Origin: Methanosarcina sp. UBA293 | Lineage (GTDB): Archaea; Halobacteriota; Methanosarcinia; Methanosarcinales; Methanosarcinaceae | Direction: 5' to 3' | DNA: 64,000 nucleotides | Assembly (NCBI GenBank): GCA_002499445.1 | Contig: DALS01000064.1 | Coordinates: 17,110 to 81,109, forward strand | Part shown: piece by piece, positions 34,944 to 44,365 of the stretch | How positions within the stretch are numbered: position 1 is the stretch's first letter | Layout: the number at the start of each line of letters is the position of its first letter | Notes under the pieces: generated by a model | The model's input: only the letters and a program-made list of their open reading frames with translations | Told to the model about the DNA's origin: nothing | Database searches by the model: none | Translations under genes and position numbers: made by a program

Positions 34944-35772
34944 CCCCGAACTCTTTGACCTTAATTATACGCTTGACTGCGGGCAGGTATTCCGCTGGAA
35001 GCGAGACGGAAACGAGTGGACAGGAGTTGTAAGAGACCAGGTCATCCGGCTTTCCCAGGACAAAGGACAACTGTTTGTCGATTCAAAACTTCAACCTGAG
35101 TTTTTTACTCATTACTTCCGCCTGGACGACGATCTGCCTTCAATCTACGAAAGCATAAACCGAGACCTGTTAATCGACCGAGCGATCTGTAAATACAAGG
35201 GCTTGAGGTTAATTCGACAGGACCCCTGGGAATGCCTGATTTCCTATATGCTCGCAACCGCCTCAAGCATCCCTACAATCCAGAAACGAATCTACCTCCT
35301 TAGCCGATATTTGGGGGAGGAGCTTGAACCAGGATATTTCAGCTTTCCTGACCCTGAAACCCTTGCAAATGCCGATCCCTCCATACTTGAAAAGTGCAAG
35401 CTAGGTTTCAGAACCCGAAACGTAAAAACCGCAGCTGAAGAAGTGGCTTCTGGCGAACTGGATCTCGACGTTCTTTTCCGTCTGGAGTATAGATACGCGC
35501 GGGAACGGCTTATGAGACTTCGCGGTATAGGGGAAAAAGTTGCCGACTGTGTACTTCTTTTCGCTTTCGAGAAAATGGAAGCCTTTCCGGTAGATACCCA
35601 TATCAGGCAGATCATCCAGCATTACCACATAGATGACAGTTACTTTGAAACCTGCACAAGTATGAGCTGTATGGGAGACTGGGGACGGGAATATTTCGGG
35701 CCTTATTGCGGGTATGCTCAGCAGTATCTCTATTATCAAAAAAGGGTTGAAGGGTTTGTAAGTCTTTATTGA
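34930..35772 (+). CDS. ogg: Ogg1-type 8-oxoguanine DNA glycosylase
   Basis: This base-excision repair enzyme of about 280 aa has an N-terminal domain with the conserved CGQVFRWKR and a helix-hairpin-helix with LRGIGEKVADCVLLFAF; the Lys there is the Schiff-base nucleophile and the D in PVDTHIRQ the catalytic Asp. It overlaps the end of the upstream ADP-kinase by about 14 bp (ATG 34930), or more with a TTG at 34921, so they are translationally linked. C-terminal Tyr-rich region ends in FVSLY. Confidence 0.92.
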   Translation: MYRLNPELFDLNYTLDCGQVFRWKRDGNEWTGVVRDQVIRLSQDKGQLFVDSKLQPEFFTHYFRLDDDLPSIYESINRDLLIDRAICKYKGLRLIRQDPWECLISYMLATASSIPTIQKRIYLLSRYLGEELEPGYFSFPDPETLANADPSILEKCKLGFRTRNVKTAAEEVASGELDLDVLFRLEYRYARERLMRLRGIGEKVADCVLLFAFEKMEAFPVDTHIRQIIQHYHIDDSYFETCTSMSCMGDWGREYFGPYCGYAQQYLYYQKRVEGFVSLY

Positions 35773-36143
35773 ATTCTGTTTTTCAATCATGTCAGATATT
35801 AGCGTTTATGATATCGATTCAATCAAAGCCCTTGTATATGCAGCTGCTACAACTGTTGCATACTGCTGCCAGTCATAATTTTTCTTGGAATTTTTCCTAG
35901 GGGTGATTTTCCAAGAATTTCTAATTAACTTTGTTAAGACAGAGACAATTTAATAAATTATATATGCAATAACATTTAACCGTTGTAAAGTATAAAACAT
36001 AGCTAATTAATTGCTAATACGAATATTCATAGATAATCTCTACAATTTGAAACCTTTGATGTTATATGACATTACAATTTAGTTTAAATTAAATAGAATT
36101 TTCCTCCTTGTTCTGCTTTTAATAAATAATAAAAATCTGACTC
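35773..36143. other. Intergenic region before the ABC-3C operon
   Basis: This 370-bp region is strongly AT-rich. Several TATA-like stretches lie near 35950-35975 (AATAAATTATATATGC) and 36080-36130. The latter would serve the ABC-3C operon, whose first gene has no visible SD. I saw no integrase or att-like repeats. Confidence 0.45.
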
Positions 36144-37160
36144 GTGATGTGTCACATAATGAAAAATAATTATGATCGACAGATTCTTGCCTTGAACGAT
36201 GAACAATTGGAACAGTTCGTCAATGATTGGATTAGTTGCAAGGCTATGGGTTATGTTGAAGTTGATAGGTTCTCCGGTGCCGGTGATTTAGGGCGCGATG
36301 TAGTAGGATTTCTTTCGAAAGAACGTCATGAGGGTCTTTGGCATAACTATCAGTGCAAACAGTATGGAAGAAAACTTCCTACAGAAACAGCGATTTTGGA
36401 AATCGGCAAAATACTCTATTATGCTTATCAGGGAGAATTTTCAGTTCCTGAGCGATATATCTTTGTTGCGCCACGCGGTGTGAACCGGAATCTCGAAAGA
36501 CTCATTAATAATCCCAGCCAGTTTAAGGCCAAACTTATTGATAATTGGGACCAATATTGTTCTACAAAAATAAGTGATGGTTTGACGATTCCTCTTGATG
36601 GAGGCCTAAAGATATTCATATATGCCTTCGATTTCTCGACAATTAAGCGTTTAGCGCTTGATAATATTCTGAAAGATACTTGCATTAAGCCTGTGCTTCA
36701 CAAGTGGTTTGGCGAAGAACTGGGACCCGCCCCCAAAGGCCAAACACCAGCAGAAATTCAGGATTCTGAACTTCCTTACATAAGGCAGCTTGTCGGCGCA
36801 TATAGCCAGCGGTGTGGACAAACTTTCGCTGACTATAAAGATATTGAAAATCATCCCGAATATAGTATCCATCTATTACGTCAACGCGAACGTTTCTACG
36901 ATGCTGATGCTTTTAAGCGATTTTATCGCGACAATACAGAGCCGGAAGTTCTTGATTCATTTGAAACAGATATCTATTATGGGGTTATTGATACTTTTAG
37001 TGCTGAACATAAAGATTCTTTAGCCCGCGTAGATGCTGTTATGATACAGGCTTCGGTTGTGCAGGCAGCTGGACCACTAGCTAAGTATGCTCGTGTTCCA
37101 ATTAAGCAAGGTGTTTGCCACCACTTCGCAAATGAGGGTGACTTGATATGGCATCAATAA
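36144..37160 (+). CDS. ABC-3C effector: Mrr-like nuclease domain plus ABC-3C C-terminal domain
   Basis: This is the putative toxin/effector of an ABC-three-component conflict system, 338 aa. The N-terminal half has a restriction-endonuclease (PDDEXK, Mrr-like) core: D48-L-G-R-D52 followed by Q70-C-K72 (NYQCKQYGR). The C-terminal half (about 195-338) fits the ABC-3C C-terminal domain, with YIRQLVGAYSQ, RERFYDADAFKRFYRD and the ending KQGVCHHFANEGDLIWH. The GTG at 36144 is the first start; ATGs at 36147 and 36159 are alternatives, with no clear SD. It overlaps the middle component by 13 bp. Codon use and GC look slightly different from flanking core genes, with more GC-poor third positions (visual impression). 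Confidence 0.85.
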   Translation: MMCHIMKNNYDRQILALNDEQLEQFVNDWISCKAMGYVEVDRFSGAGDLGRDVVGFLSKERHEGLWHNYQCKQYGRKLPTETAILEIGKILYYAYQGEFSVPERYIFVAPRGVNRNLERLINNPSQFKAKLIDNWDQYCSTKISDGLTIPLDGGLKIFIYAFDFSTIKRLALDNILKDTCIKPVLHKWFGEELGPAPKGQTPAEIQDSELPYIRQLVGAYSQRCGQTFADYKDIENHPEYSIHLLRQRERFYDADAFKRFYRDNTEPEVLDSFETDIYYGVIDTFSAEHKDSLARVDAVMIQASVVQAAGPLAKYARVPIKQGVCHHFANEGDLIWHQ

Positions 37161-37660
37161 AAGATTCGGATGAAACACAGAATATGATTTTATTTAATAG
37201 CCCTCTTGAGACTGGTGTACGTGCGGTAGTTGTTCTTAATGCGGCTCATCCTAAAGCTTTCGACTTATCTCAGGTTACATGGCTTGATCACCTAGTTGTC
37301 CATACAAGCGACATCGGAGGTCCAAAGAGTCTTCATCCAGATGTGTCATCTCGTAGTGGTGAATTACTGGTTCGTCGGAGCTTAATTGAAGAAAGTTTAA
37401 CGTTGATGCGCCGTCTACATCTGATTGATGTTCTTGCTGATGAACGTGGAATTGTTTATCAAGCCAGCGATGAAGCTTACTCTTTTGTTGAGCTGATGCG
37501 CTCCAAATATGCCTGCGATTTAAAGGTACGATCAGAGTGGCTTGCAGAAAACTTCTGTAACATGGATAAAGAACAGATGAAGAAGTTAATTACAGATAAA
37601 CTAGGTAGATGGGATATAGAATTCCAGCATGAAGTAATACCTTCGGGGTCTCGAACGTGA
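37148..37660 (+). CDS. ABC-3C middle component 2
   Basis: This 170-aa linker protein of the ABC-3C family MC2 is predicted to connect the ATPase to the effector. The diagnostic run is MILFNSPLETGVRAVVVL, then WLDHLVVHTSDIGGPKSLHP, RSGELLVRRSLIEESLTLM and the winged-helix-like GIVYQASDEAYSFVELM. It overlaps both neighbours: 13 bp with the effector and a GTGA overlap with the ATPase, showing tight translational coupling. Confidence 0.85.
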   Translation: MASIKDSDETQNMILFNSPLETGVRAVVVLNAAHPKAFDLSQVTWLDHLVVHTSDIGGPKSLHPDVSSRSGELLVRRSLIEESLTLMRRLHLIDVLADERGIVYQASDEAYSFVELMRSKYACDLKVRSEWLAENFCNMDKEQMKKLITDKLGRWDIEFQHEVIPSGSRT

Positions 37661-39537
37661 CACATAACGGATTGGTTATTAGACATCTTGTGTTTACCGG
37701 CCCTAATGTAGAGCCAGCTAGCTTAGACTTCCAGCCTGGCACGAATCTTGTTTATGGCGCTTCGAACACCGGAAAGTCATTTACGCTGAAATCGCTCGAT
37801 TTTATGCTTGGAGGCTCAAAGCCGCTATCCGATTTTAAAGAACGCAAGGGATACGAAGGAATTTGGCTTGGTTTCTCTCTTGAAGGTATAGGCGATTTCA
37901 CCCTGTTCAGAGCAATCTCAGGAGGACAATATGAGCTTTATAACGGTCTCATATCCTCGGCTCAGATTGAACAAAAAATAGGAATACTCTCTTCGAGGCA
38001 CGATTCCAAGACTGATGCTAACCTATCCCAATTCCTACTTAAATATCTTAAATTGTCTGGCAAGTATGTAGCTAATAATGCTGTGGGAGAAAAGCATAGT
38101 TTGAGTTTCCGTGACCTTGCGGAAATTCTGCTGGTTGACGAGACTAGTATCTATATTGAACGATCACCCATTGAGAGTGGAAGTCCTGTGACTCGCACGA
38201 AGGAACGTAGCGTCTTCAGATTCCTTCTCACTGGCGCAGATGATAGTGCGGTTGTGGCTAATATCAAAGAAAGCACCTTCAAAACATCAAAGGTCGCTAT
38301 GCTTGAAATAATTGAGGAAATGATTTCCGATGTTGAGTTAAAAATAGCAGAAAACTATCCAAATGTAGATCTTCCTGCCCAGATTATACTATTAGATGAG
38401 AAATTTAAGCAAATTCAGACAGAATTGGAATTGATTCAGGAGCCAATTCTTAAACTTGTTGAAGAAAAAAGATTTTTGTCGGTTCAGATTCCAAAAATAA
38501 GTACTCGGCTAGAAGAAATCCAACTCCATATCCAACGTTTTGAACAGCTCGAAGAGGTCTATCTTTCTGATATTGAAAGATTGAAGGCAATAGATGAGGC
38601 AAGTTTCATTTTGTCGCTCGATAATAGTGAGTGGGATTGTCCATTATGTGGTACACCTGTTGAGATGCAAAAACATGCCTATTCATTAGAAAATATTAAA
38701 AAGATGAGTCAGGCATCGCTAGTAGAAATTGAAAAAATCGAACACCATCGCTCAGATCTTGCGGATACAGTTAATAATCTTAAATATGAAAGAGAAAAAC
38801 TCAAATCTACTCTTCCAGATCTTAAAGAGAAGCTCGCCACAGTTGAGCATAATATCATTTCGCTTACTCCAGATGTCAATAATAGTCACTTTGAACTAAA
38901 TGAGATTATCAAGGCAAGAGATTATGCAAGAAAGGGATTGTCTCTTCTTGAAAAAAGGGATGAGTTACTCTTAAAGCAAAAGGAATTGAAGAATCTTAAA
39001 AAACCTTCGAGTGCAAACAATCCAAAATTAATTCTTCCAGCAGATGAATCGCACGAATTCTGCAAAGTTGTCAGCGAGGTACTTAAGAGATGGGAATTCC
39101 CCGGCGATTGCAATGTGTCATTTGATTATGATACATATGATCTGAGGATTGATGGAAAATTGCGTATTGACAATGGTAAAGGTGTTAGGGCTGTAACACA
39201 TGCAGCCTTCAAGGTTGCACTTCTATTGTTTTGCCGCAATAGAGGACTCCCACATCCGGGATTTGTTGTGCTCGATACGCCGCTGTTAACTTATAGGGAT
39301 CCTATGAAAAACACGAAGTTAGGAGATCTAACAGAGGATGAAAAGGCACTTTCAAAAACTTCCTTAAAGGAAAGATTTTTCGAACATTTAGCTTCTATAC
39401 ATCACCTCGGCCAATTCATCATATTAGAGAATATTGATCCCCCTGAAAACATAGAGAACCTCGCTCACGTGCACTTGTTCTCTGGAAACACTGAAGAAGG
39501 CCGATATGGCCTATTCCCAGTGTATACTAATGGATAA
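37657..39537 (+). CDS. ABC-3C Rad50/SMC-like ATPase (DUF3732)
   Basis: This 626-aa ABC ATPase of the SMC/Rad50 clade has Walker A GASNTGKS (residues 34-41), long coiled coils, and a Rad50-like zinc hook C328-P-L-C331 at the middle (DCPLCGTPV). Second coils lead to a C-terminal half with a weak signature region (GVRAVTHAAFKVALLLF) and Walker B with D540 (FVVLDTPLLTYRD). GTG start, GTGA overlap with MC2. It is expected to sense DNA (for example phage or plasmid ends) and to license the nuclease (inferred from the family). Confidence 0.88.
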   Translation: MTHNGLVIRHLVFTGPNVEPASLDFQPGTNLVYGASNTGKSFTLKSLDFMLGGSKPLSDFKERKGYEGIWLGFSLEGIGDFTLFRAISGGQYELYNGLISSAQIEQKIGILSSRHDSKTDANLSQFLLKYLKLSGKYVANNAVGEKHSLSFRDLAEILLVDETSIYIERSPIESGSPVTRTKERSVFRFLLTGADDSAVVANIKESTFKTSKVAMLEIIEEMISDVELKIAENYPNVDLPAQIILLDEKFKQIQTELELIQEPILKLVEEKRFLSVQIPKISTRLEEIQLHIQRFEQLEEVYLSDIERLKAIDEASFILSLDNSEWDCPLCGTPVEMQKHAYSLENIKKMSQASLVEIEKIEHHRSDLADTVNNLKYEREKLKSTLPDLKEKLATVEHNIISLTPDVNNSHFELNEIIKARDYARKGLSLLEKRDELLLKQKELKNLKKPSSANNPKLILPADESHEFCKVVSEVLKRWEFPGDCNVSFDYDTYDLRIDGKLRIDNGKGVRAVTHAAFKVALLLFCRNRGLPHPGFVVLDTPLLTYRDPMKNTKLGDLTEDEKALSKTSLKERFFEHLASIHHLGQFIILENIDPPENIENLAHVHLFSGNTEEGRYGLFPVYTNG

Positions 39538-39626
39538 AAAACAGATGCAGATGAGAAAAAAACGTATCCTAAGATAAAATCCCAACCAGCTAATTAAATC
39601 CGCTCTTTATTGCCATTGAGCACTCT

Positions 39627-40991
39627 TTACATCCATCCCCTCAAAAAAACCCTGAAATCAGGATCTTTTAACCTGCAAATCCCGACATCTTCAATAATCT
39701 CAAAACCCCTCTCTACGCTCTGATGCACCTGTTTTCCAAGAGAGCAGCTAATGAGCCGTTCTTCGAGAAGCCCTTTTGCTGTCGGGTACTTGCGCTGGAT
39801 TTCAAAGACATATTTTCCGTTTTCGATATAGCCTCCGAAAACGCCGTCCACGCCCTGATATTTTTCCTTGAACTTCTCGGCGTGTACTTTTACCCAGACC
39901 GGGGGACCGATGTGTTTTTTCACGTTGGGGAGGGTGCCTGAGATAAGTTCTAACATAACTGCGGTTTTGGTTTTGCCTGACCAGACCCCGGTTTTTATCA
40001 CTGTAAAATCATATTCTTTCAGAAGGACAGCTACTGCCTGCTCCATTTTATAGAGCTGCGGATAGAGTACATCCTCTACCACATCCGGGGTTTTGAAGAC
40101 GATTGCAAGCTGGGTGCTCTTCCGGACTTCAAGCCGTTCCAGAATTTCACTGTCCTCGAGAGGGAGAAGAGGAGTTGGGAAGAAGCACCTGAGTTCTGGG
40201 CTTTTAAAAAATTCCCGGCAGTGGTCTATGAACATACAAAATTTGTCAAGGGAAAGAGCTGCTGCCACGTTCCGCTTCGGGTCGGTTGGGTCAACCATTA
40301 CCAGGGGTTCAGCGTGCTCGATTTCCGCGTGCTTCATTATATCGATTTTTACACCGGGTTTCCAGGAGCAGGCTGCCCAGACGGTTTTTTCGAAGGAGCT
40401 GTAGTGGATTATCAGGAGTTCGGTCAGGTAGCCTGAAAAGCCCTGGGTCTTTAATTCCGAGCCATAGACCCCGCCTCCGCGCATGAACTGCTTCAAAAGC
40501 AGGACCTCGTCTTCATGCCCTTTTATACGGGGTTTGACAAAATCGTTATGAAAAGGAGTCCTGTCAACTGCAGATTTGATCCGGGAAGCTGAAGCAACCC
40601 TGAAGCAGGGGACAAGATCCACATCAAAGCCTTTGTATGTAATATTCAGATAAGGATGTTCAGCGTGGCGGTCTTCGGCATACTCAGCATTTTTTGCCAC
40701 TTCCCTTGCAATTGCCATGCCCAGGTTTTCAAGTTCCTTTCTGGGCGTCTCTTCAGGAAAGCTTATAAAAATATCAATATCATGAGTGCCTGAAAGCCAG
40801 GTACCTCTGGCAGCGGAACCTACTATTATTACAAGCACTTCCTGGATACCGAGCCTCTCTGCTGCGGCTTTAACCTGCAAGGCGAGCTCTTCCTGGACCG
40901 CTAGGAGTTTTTCTTTCTCAGGTTCAGTGGGTTTTATTCTCTCAAGGACTGCAAGCTTTAATTTATCGGGAATGCCTGTATGTGTTTCCAT
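39627..40991 (-). CDS. cca: CCA-adding enzyme, archaeal class I
   Basis: This enzyme adds CCA to tRNA 3' ends; it is needed by the tRNA-His in this window, which has no encoded CCA. It is 454 aa with the nucleotidyltransferase motif GSAARGTWLSGTHDIDIFI (catalytic Asp residues in DID), a third Asp in FDVDLVPCFR, the linker PFHNDFVKPRI, and the C-terminal archaeal tail domain. Monocistronic, convergent with the ABC-3C ATPase; 90 bp separates the two stops. Confidence 0.95.
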   Translation of the reverse strand: METHTGIPDKLKLAVLERIKPTEPEKEKLLAVQEELALQVKAAAERLGIQEVLVIIVGSAARGTWLSGTHDIDIFISFPEETPRKELENLGMAIAREVAKNAEYAEDRHAEHPYLNITYKGFDVDLVPCFRVASASRIKSAVDRTPFHNDFVKPRIKGHEDEVLLLKQFMRGGGVYGSELKTQGFSGYLTELLIIHYSSFEKTVWAACSWKPGVKIDIMKHAEIEHAEPLVMVDPTDPKRNVAAALSLDKFCMFIDHCREFFKSPELRCFFPTPLLPLEDSEILERLEVRKSTQLAIVFKTPDVVEDVLYPQLYKMEQAVAVLLKEYDFTVIKTGVWSGKTKTAVMLELISGTLPNVKKHIGPPVWVKVHAEKFKEKYQGVDGVFGGYIENGKYVFEIQRKYPTAKGLLEERLISCSLGKQVHQSVERGFEIIEDVGICRLKDPDFRVFLRGWM

Positions 40992-41563
40992 GCCAGGTAC
41001 GGCTCCATATTTTTACTCTGCAGAGTGGATCTTAATTATCCTGTTAATTGTATTGGTTTCTGCTTATTAAGTGTCAAAAACTGCCTCTTCAATCTTATAA
41101 CTTGTGGGTATCAAACTGCGCAAGCTCTGTCTATGCATTATTCATTATAGTATCAAAAAATAATTTGTGTATTTGTTACGGTCTTAAAAGAGTTGTTTGT
41201 ATGTTTATTACAGTACTAAAAAACCGATTATTTACTTGCTATATTAAAAAGCGGTTAAAAACTGCTTTAAGATGTTTAAGGCTTTAAATACATTATTTTA
41301 TTGTTTTTGATTTTTATATCTCATGTTTTCTCAAAATTTTAATATAACACCCAAAAATTTTTATTAAAGGTCAGTGTTATTAGAAAATGTACAATTGTTA
41401 AAAATATACATAGTAAAATATCTTTGATATAACCCAAATAGACGGGGGTATCCGCATTCAGGATATATTTAGGATACTCAGGGAATTATTATTTCCTATT
41501 TTTTCCTTCTCAGAGCCTGAAAATTACGCTCCCGTTTTTATGAAATAATAGAGGAGGTTTAAT
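40992..41563. other. Promoter and long leader region of the S-layer gene
   Basis: This 570-bp divergent region lies between cca and the S-layer gene. It is rich in T/A blocks (41280-41420, for example TTTTAATATAACACC) that could hold the S-layer promoter, with a long leader to the SD GGAGG at about 41551. A strong leader is plausible for such an abundant protein. Short plus-strand frames here lack an SD. Confidence 0.5.
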
Positions 41564-44173
41564 TTGAAAATTAAAAATTATATAAAGATTTCATGCTTAA
41601 TTCTGGTGCTCGGGCTGTTATGCACAAATGCGGCTGCCCAAGTCTCAGATTCAACAGGCAACCGCATTTGGGATGAAGATGTAAACCAGAACCTTACCTA
41701 TACATGGACACCTCAGATCTATTCAGGCTTTTATTATGATCTGGATACCGGAGAAGGTTCCGAAAATCTGACAGTTAAGCTCCTCAGTAAGGGCAGCCGG
41801 ACAATTGAAGAGAAAAACCTGCAGTATGAAACAAAACCCATACAAACTGGTTTTGAGCACAAAAACTGGGGTTCATATCAGGTAATAGGGTTTATGGCAG
41901 AGCGCTATTTTGCAGGATATACGCCAAACTCAAGCTTTGCAAATAAAGAAATTAGTGTTATCTCTGATGGGCAGCTTTCAAAGGTACTGACTGACACCGA
42001 TGATAGGAAATCCCTGTATACAGGTTCTTCCCTCATTCTTGAAGAAGGATATTCCCTGAACATAGTTGAGGTTGACGTTAAAGGAAACAGCGTCTGGGTG
42101 CAGCTTGAAAAAGATGGCAATATAATAGATAACGCTTTCCTGCCCTCTAACAGTGATTATGTATATAAAACCGGGCTTGGAAGTACAGAAGATGTGCCCA
42201 TAATCGCAGTCTATTTCTCTCAAATCTTTAGCGGCAGAGAGACAAACGCGGTTTTCGTACAGGGAATTTTCCAGATCTCAGACCAATCCCTAAAGGTCCG
42301 GAGTGGAGACGATTTTGGAAAAATGGAAGTGAATTCCATCTCAAGTTCAGGCATAAAAATGAGAAACAGCGACTCTATCTCGCTTAGCAAGGGTAATACT
42401 ATTGATATAATGGGTAAACTGAGTTTTGTTGTGGCTGATGCCAACAAGCTTCGTTTTGCTCCCATAGTTAAAACCACAGAGCCCGGGATATATGAATTAA
42501 GAGGAACTGTGCATGATGAGAAGTTTGATACTTTTGTCTGGACCCCTTTTAACTTCGAAGGTTTCTATTATAACATTGACGATAATGTTTCCACTGAAAG
42601 CCTTGTTATTGAAAAGCTAAATGACAGGACTATTGATGACAAAACGCTCGTTTATTCTACAAAACCCGCACGTGTTGAATTTGAACACAAAGGCTGGGGG
42701 AATTATGAGGTTGTCGGCTTCATGGCAGAGAAGTATTTTGCAGGATATCCTGAGAATACTTTTGGAAACTCAAAAGGCATAAGCGTGCTTTCAGACCGTA
42801 TTCTTTCAAAAGTTCTTATCGATGACGACAACAAAAAATCCCTGTTCACAGGTTCTTCGTTAGCTCTGGAGAATGGATACTCTCTTAAGGCAGCAGAAGT
42901 CGATGTTAATGGAGAAAAGGTACTCTTTGAACTTTACAAAGATGGAAAGCTGGTCGATTCTGGAGTAGTTTCCAAGAATGGAGATTATATTTATAAAGCC
43001 GATATCGGAGGAGCTGAAAATGTTCCTGTCATTGCAGTCCATGTCAGTACAGTCTTCCGTTCCAGTGAAACAGATGCCGTATTTGTAGAAGGAATTTTCC
43101 AGATCTCAAACGATTACCTGAGAGTTTCTCAAGGTGACTCCTTTGGTAAAATGGAGGTCAGCTCGATTTCTAGCTCAGGCATTACAATGAAAAATGAGGA
43201 CTCGATCTCCCTTTCAAAAGGTGACGTTATTGATCTGATGGGCAATGTCAAATTCAGAGTTGCCGATGCTTCAGTTCTTCGCTTTTATCCTTTTGTTGAA
43301 ATCAAAACCGAGACAGGAGATCAACTGAACATTGAAATGCCAGATGCGCTTATAGCCGGAAGACAGGCTGAGATCCTGGTAACGGCAAGAAACGTTTCAG
43401 TCGGCGGCGTTGAAGTCTTCGTTGGTACCACCAGTATCGGCACTACAGAATATAATGGAAAACTCACCTTCACACCTCACAAGGAAGGCAGCTTCACTGT
43501 AACTGCAAGCCGGACAGATTATGTTTCCGGAAGCAAGGAAGTTGACGTTGTCGCAGAAGGAGCCCAGAAACTTCTGCTCTCAGTATCACCTGCAACTGTC
43601 AGGGAAGGAGATCAGATCAGCATAAAGGTCACGGATTCTGTAAATAAACAACCTGTTGCCGGAGCTGATGTCTATTTCGGTGGAAAGAAAATCGACAAAC
43701 AAACGGACGCAAACGGTATAATATCTCACTGGGTTACCACTCCGGGTACGTATACCATAAATGCTACAAAAACAGGTTATGAAGAAGGAGAAACCGTGAT
43801 TGAGGTACTTGAAAGCGTAGCACAGTTTACTTTCTCAGACCTCACATTAGAGCCGGCTTCGGTTGAGGCAGGCACTCCGGTAAAGATAAGAGTAAATGTT
43901 GTGAATAGCGGAAACGTTGCAGGAGAATCCAAAGTGGAACTGCTGGTTAATAACAAATCTGTTGATTCCAAGAATATAACTCTTAGCCCTAGTGAGAGTA
44001 CAACAGTCGAATTCTCACATACTGAGGATAAGGCAGGGGCATATACAGTTGAAGTGGGAGGCCTGAACAAAAGCTACGAAGTGACCGAAAAAGCTCCTTT
44101 CTTCAGCGGGATAGTCACGCTTGGAATACTCGCCACAACATTTGTTTTTCTCAGAAAAAGAAGGACTGACTGA
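41564..44173 (+). CDS. S-layer protein with two DUF1608 domains
   Basis: This cell-surface protein of 869 aa has a TTG start with SD GGAGG six bases upstream, a signal peptide (SCLILVLGLLCTNAAA) and two copies of the Methanosarcina S-layer DUF1608 domain (about 35-300 and 320-585). Each copy contains the same landmarks: TWTPQIYSGFYYDL / VWTPFNFEGFYYNI, VIGFMAERYFAGY / VVGFMAEKYFAGY, and FGKMEVNSISSSGI / FGKMEVSSISSSGI. Ig-like (about 590-760) and CARDB-like (about 760-850) domains follow, then a C-terminal membrane helix ending RKRRTD. It is longer than the best-known S-layer protein of the genus (about 670 aa), so it could be an alternate or accessory S-layer protein. Confidence 0.9.
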   Translation: MKIKNYIKISCLILVLGLLCTNAAAQVSDSTGNRIWDEDVNQNLTYTWTPQIYSGFYYDLDTGEGSENLTVKLLSKGSRTIEEKNLQYETKPIQTGFEHKNWGSYQVIGFMAERYFAGYTPNSSFANKEISVISDGQLSKVLTDTDDRKSLYTGSSLILEEGYSLNIVEVDVKGNSVWVQLEKDGNIIDNAFLPSNSDYVYKTGLGSTEDVPIIAVYFSQIFSGRETNAVFVQGIFQISDQSLKVRSGDDFGKMEVNSISSSGIKMRNSDSISLSKGNTIDIMGKLSFVVADANKLRFAPIVKTTEPGIYELRGTVHDEKFDTFVWTPFNFEGFYYNIDDNVSTESLVIEKLNDRTIDDKTLVYSTKPARVEFEHKGWGNYEVVGFMAEKYFAGYPENTFGNSKGISVLSDRILSKVLIDDDNKKSLFTGSSLALENGYSLKAAEVDVNGEKVLFELYKDGKLVDSGVVSKNGDYIYKADIGGAENVPVIAVHVSTVFRSSETDAVFVEGIFQISNDYLRVSQGDSFGKMEVSSISSSGITMKNEDSISLSKGDVIDLMGNVKFRVADASVLRFYPFVEIKTETGDQLNIEMPDALIAGRQAEILVTARNVSVGGVEVFVGTTSIGTTEYNGKLTFTPHKEGSFTVTASRTDYVSGSKEVDVVAEGAQKLLLSVSPATVREGDQISIKVTDSVNKQPVAGADVYFGGKKIDKQTDANGIISHWVTTPGTYTINATKTGYEEGETVIEVLESVAQFTFSDLTLEPASVEAGTPVKIRVNVVNSGNVAGESKVELLVNNKSVDSKNITLSPSESTTVEFSHTEDKAGAYTVEVGGLNKSYEVTEKAPFFSGIVTLGILATTFVFLRKRRTD

Positions 44174-44242
44174 TGCTAAAGCGTCAGGCATTCGAACTTA
44201 TTAAAACACAACATAGCTTTAAGATACCTGTTCAGGCAGGAA

Positions 44243-44290
44243 CCGGAAACCGAAACTGGATTTCCGGCTTTCCTTATTTTTTCATCTTGA
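44243..44290 (+). terminator. Terminator of the S-layer gene
   Basis: CCGGAAA (44243-44249) and TTTCCGG (44261-44267) form a perfect 7-bp stem, followed by a T-rich tract to about 44290. It starts about 70 bp after the stop of the S-layer gene. Confidence 0.6.
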
Positions 44291-44365
44291 TTTTGCTTCC
44301 TTTTACTTTGCCAGAATAATGCCCGAACGACAGCTTAAAATACTGAACTACAATTGTTGAATACG

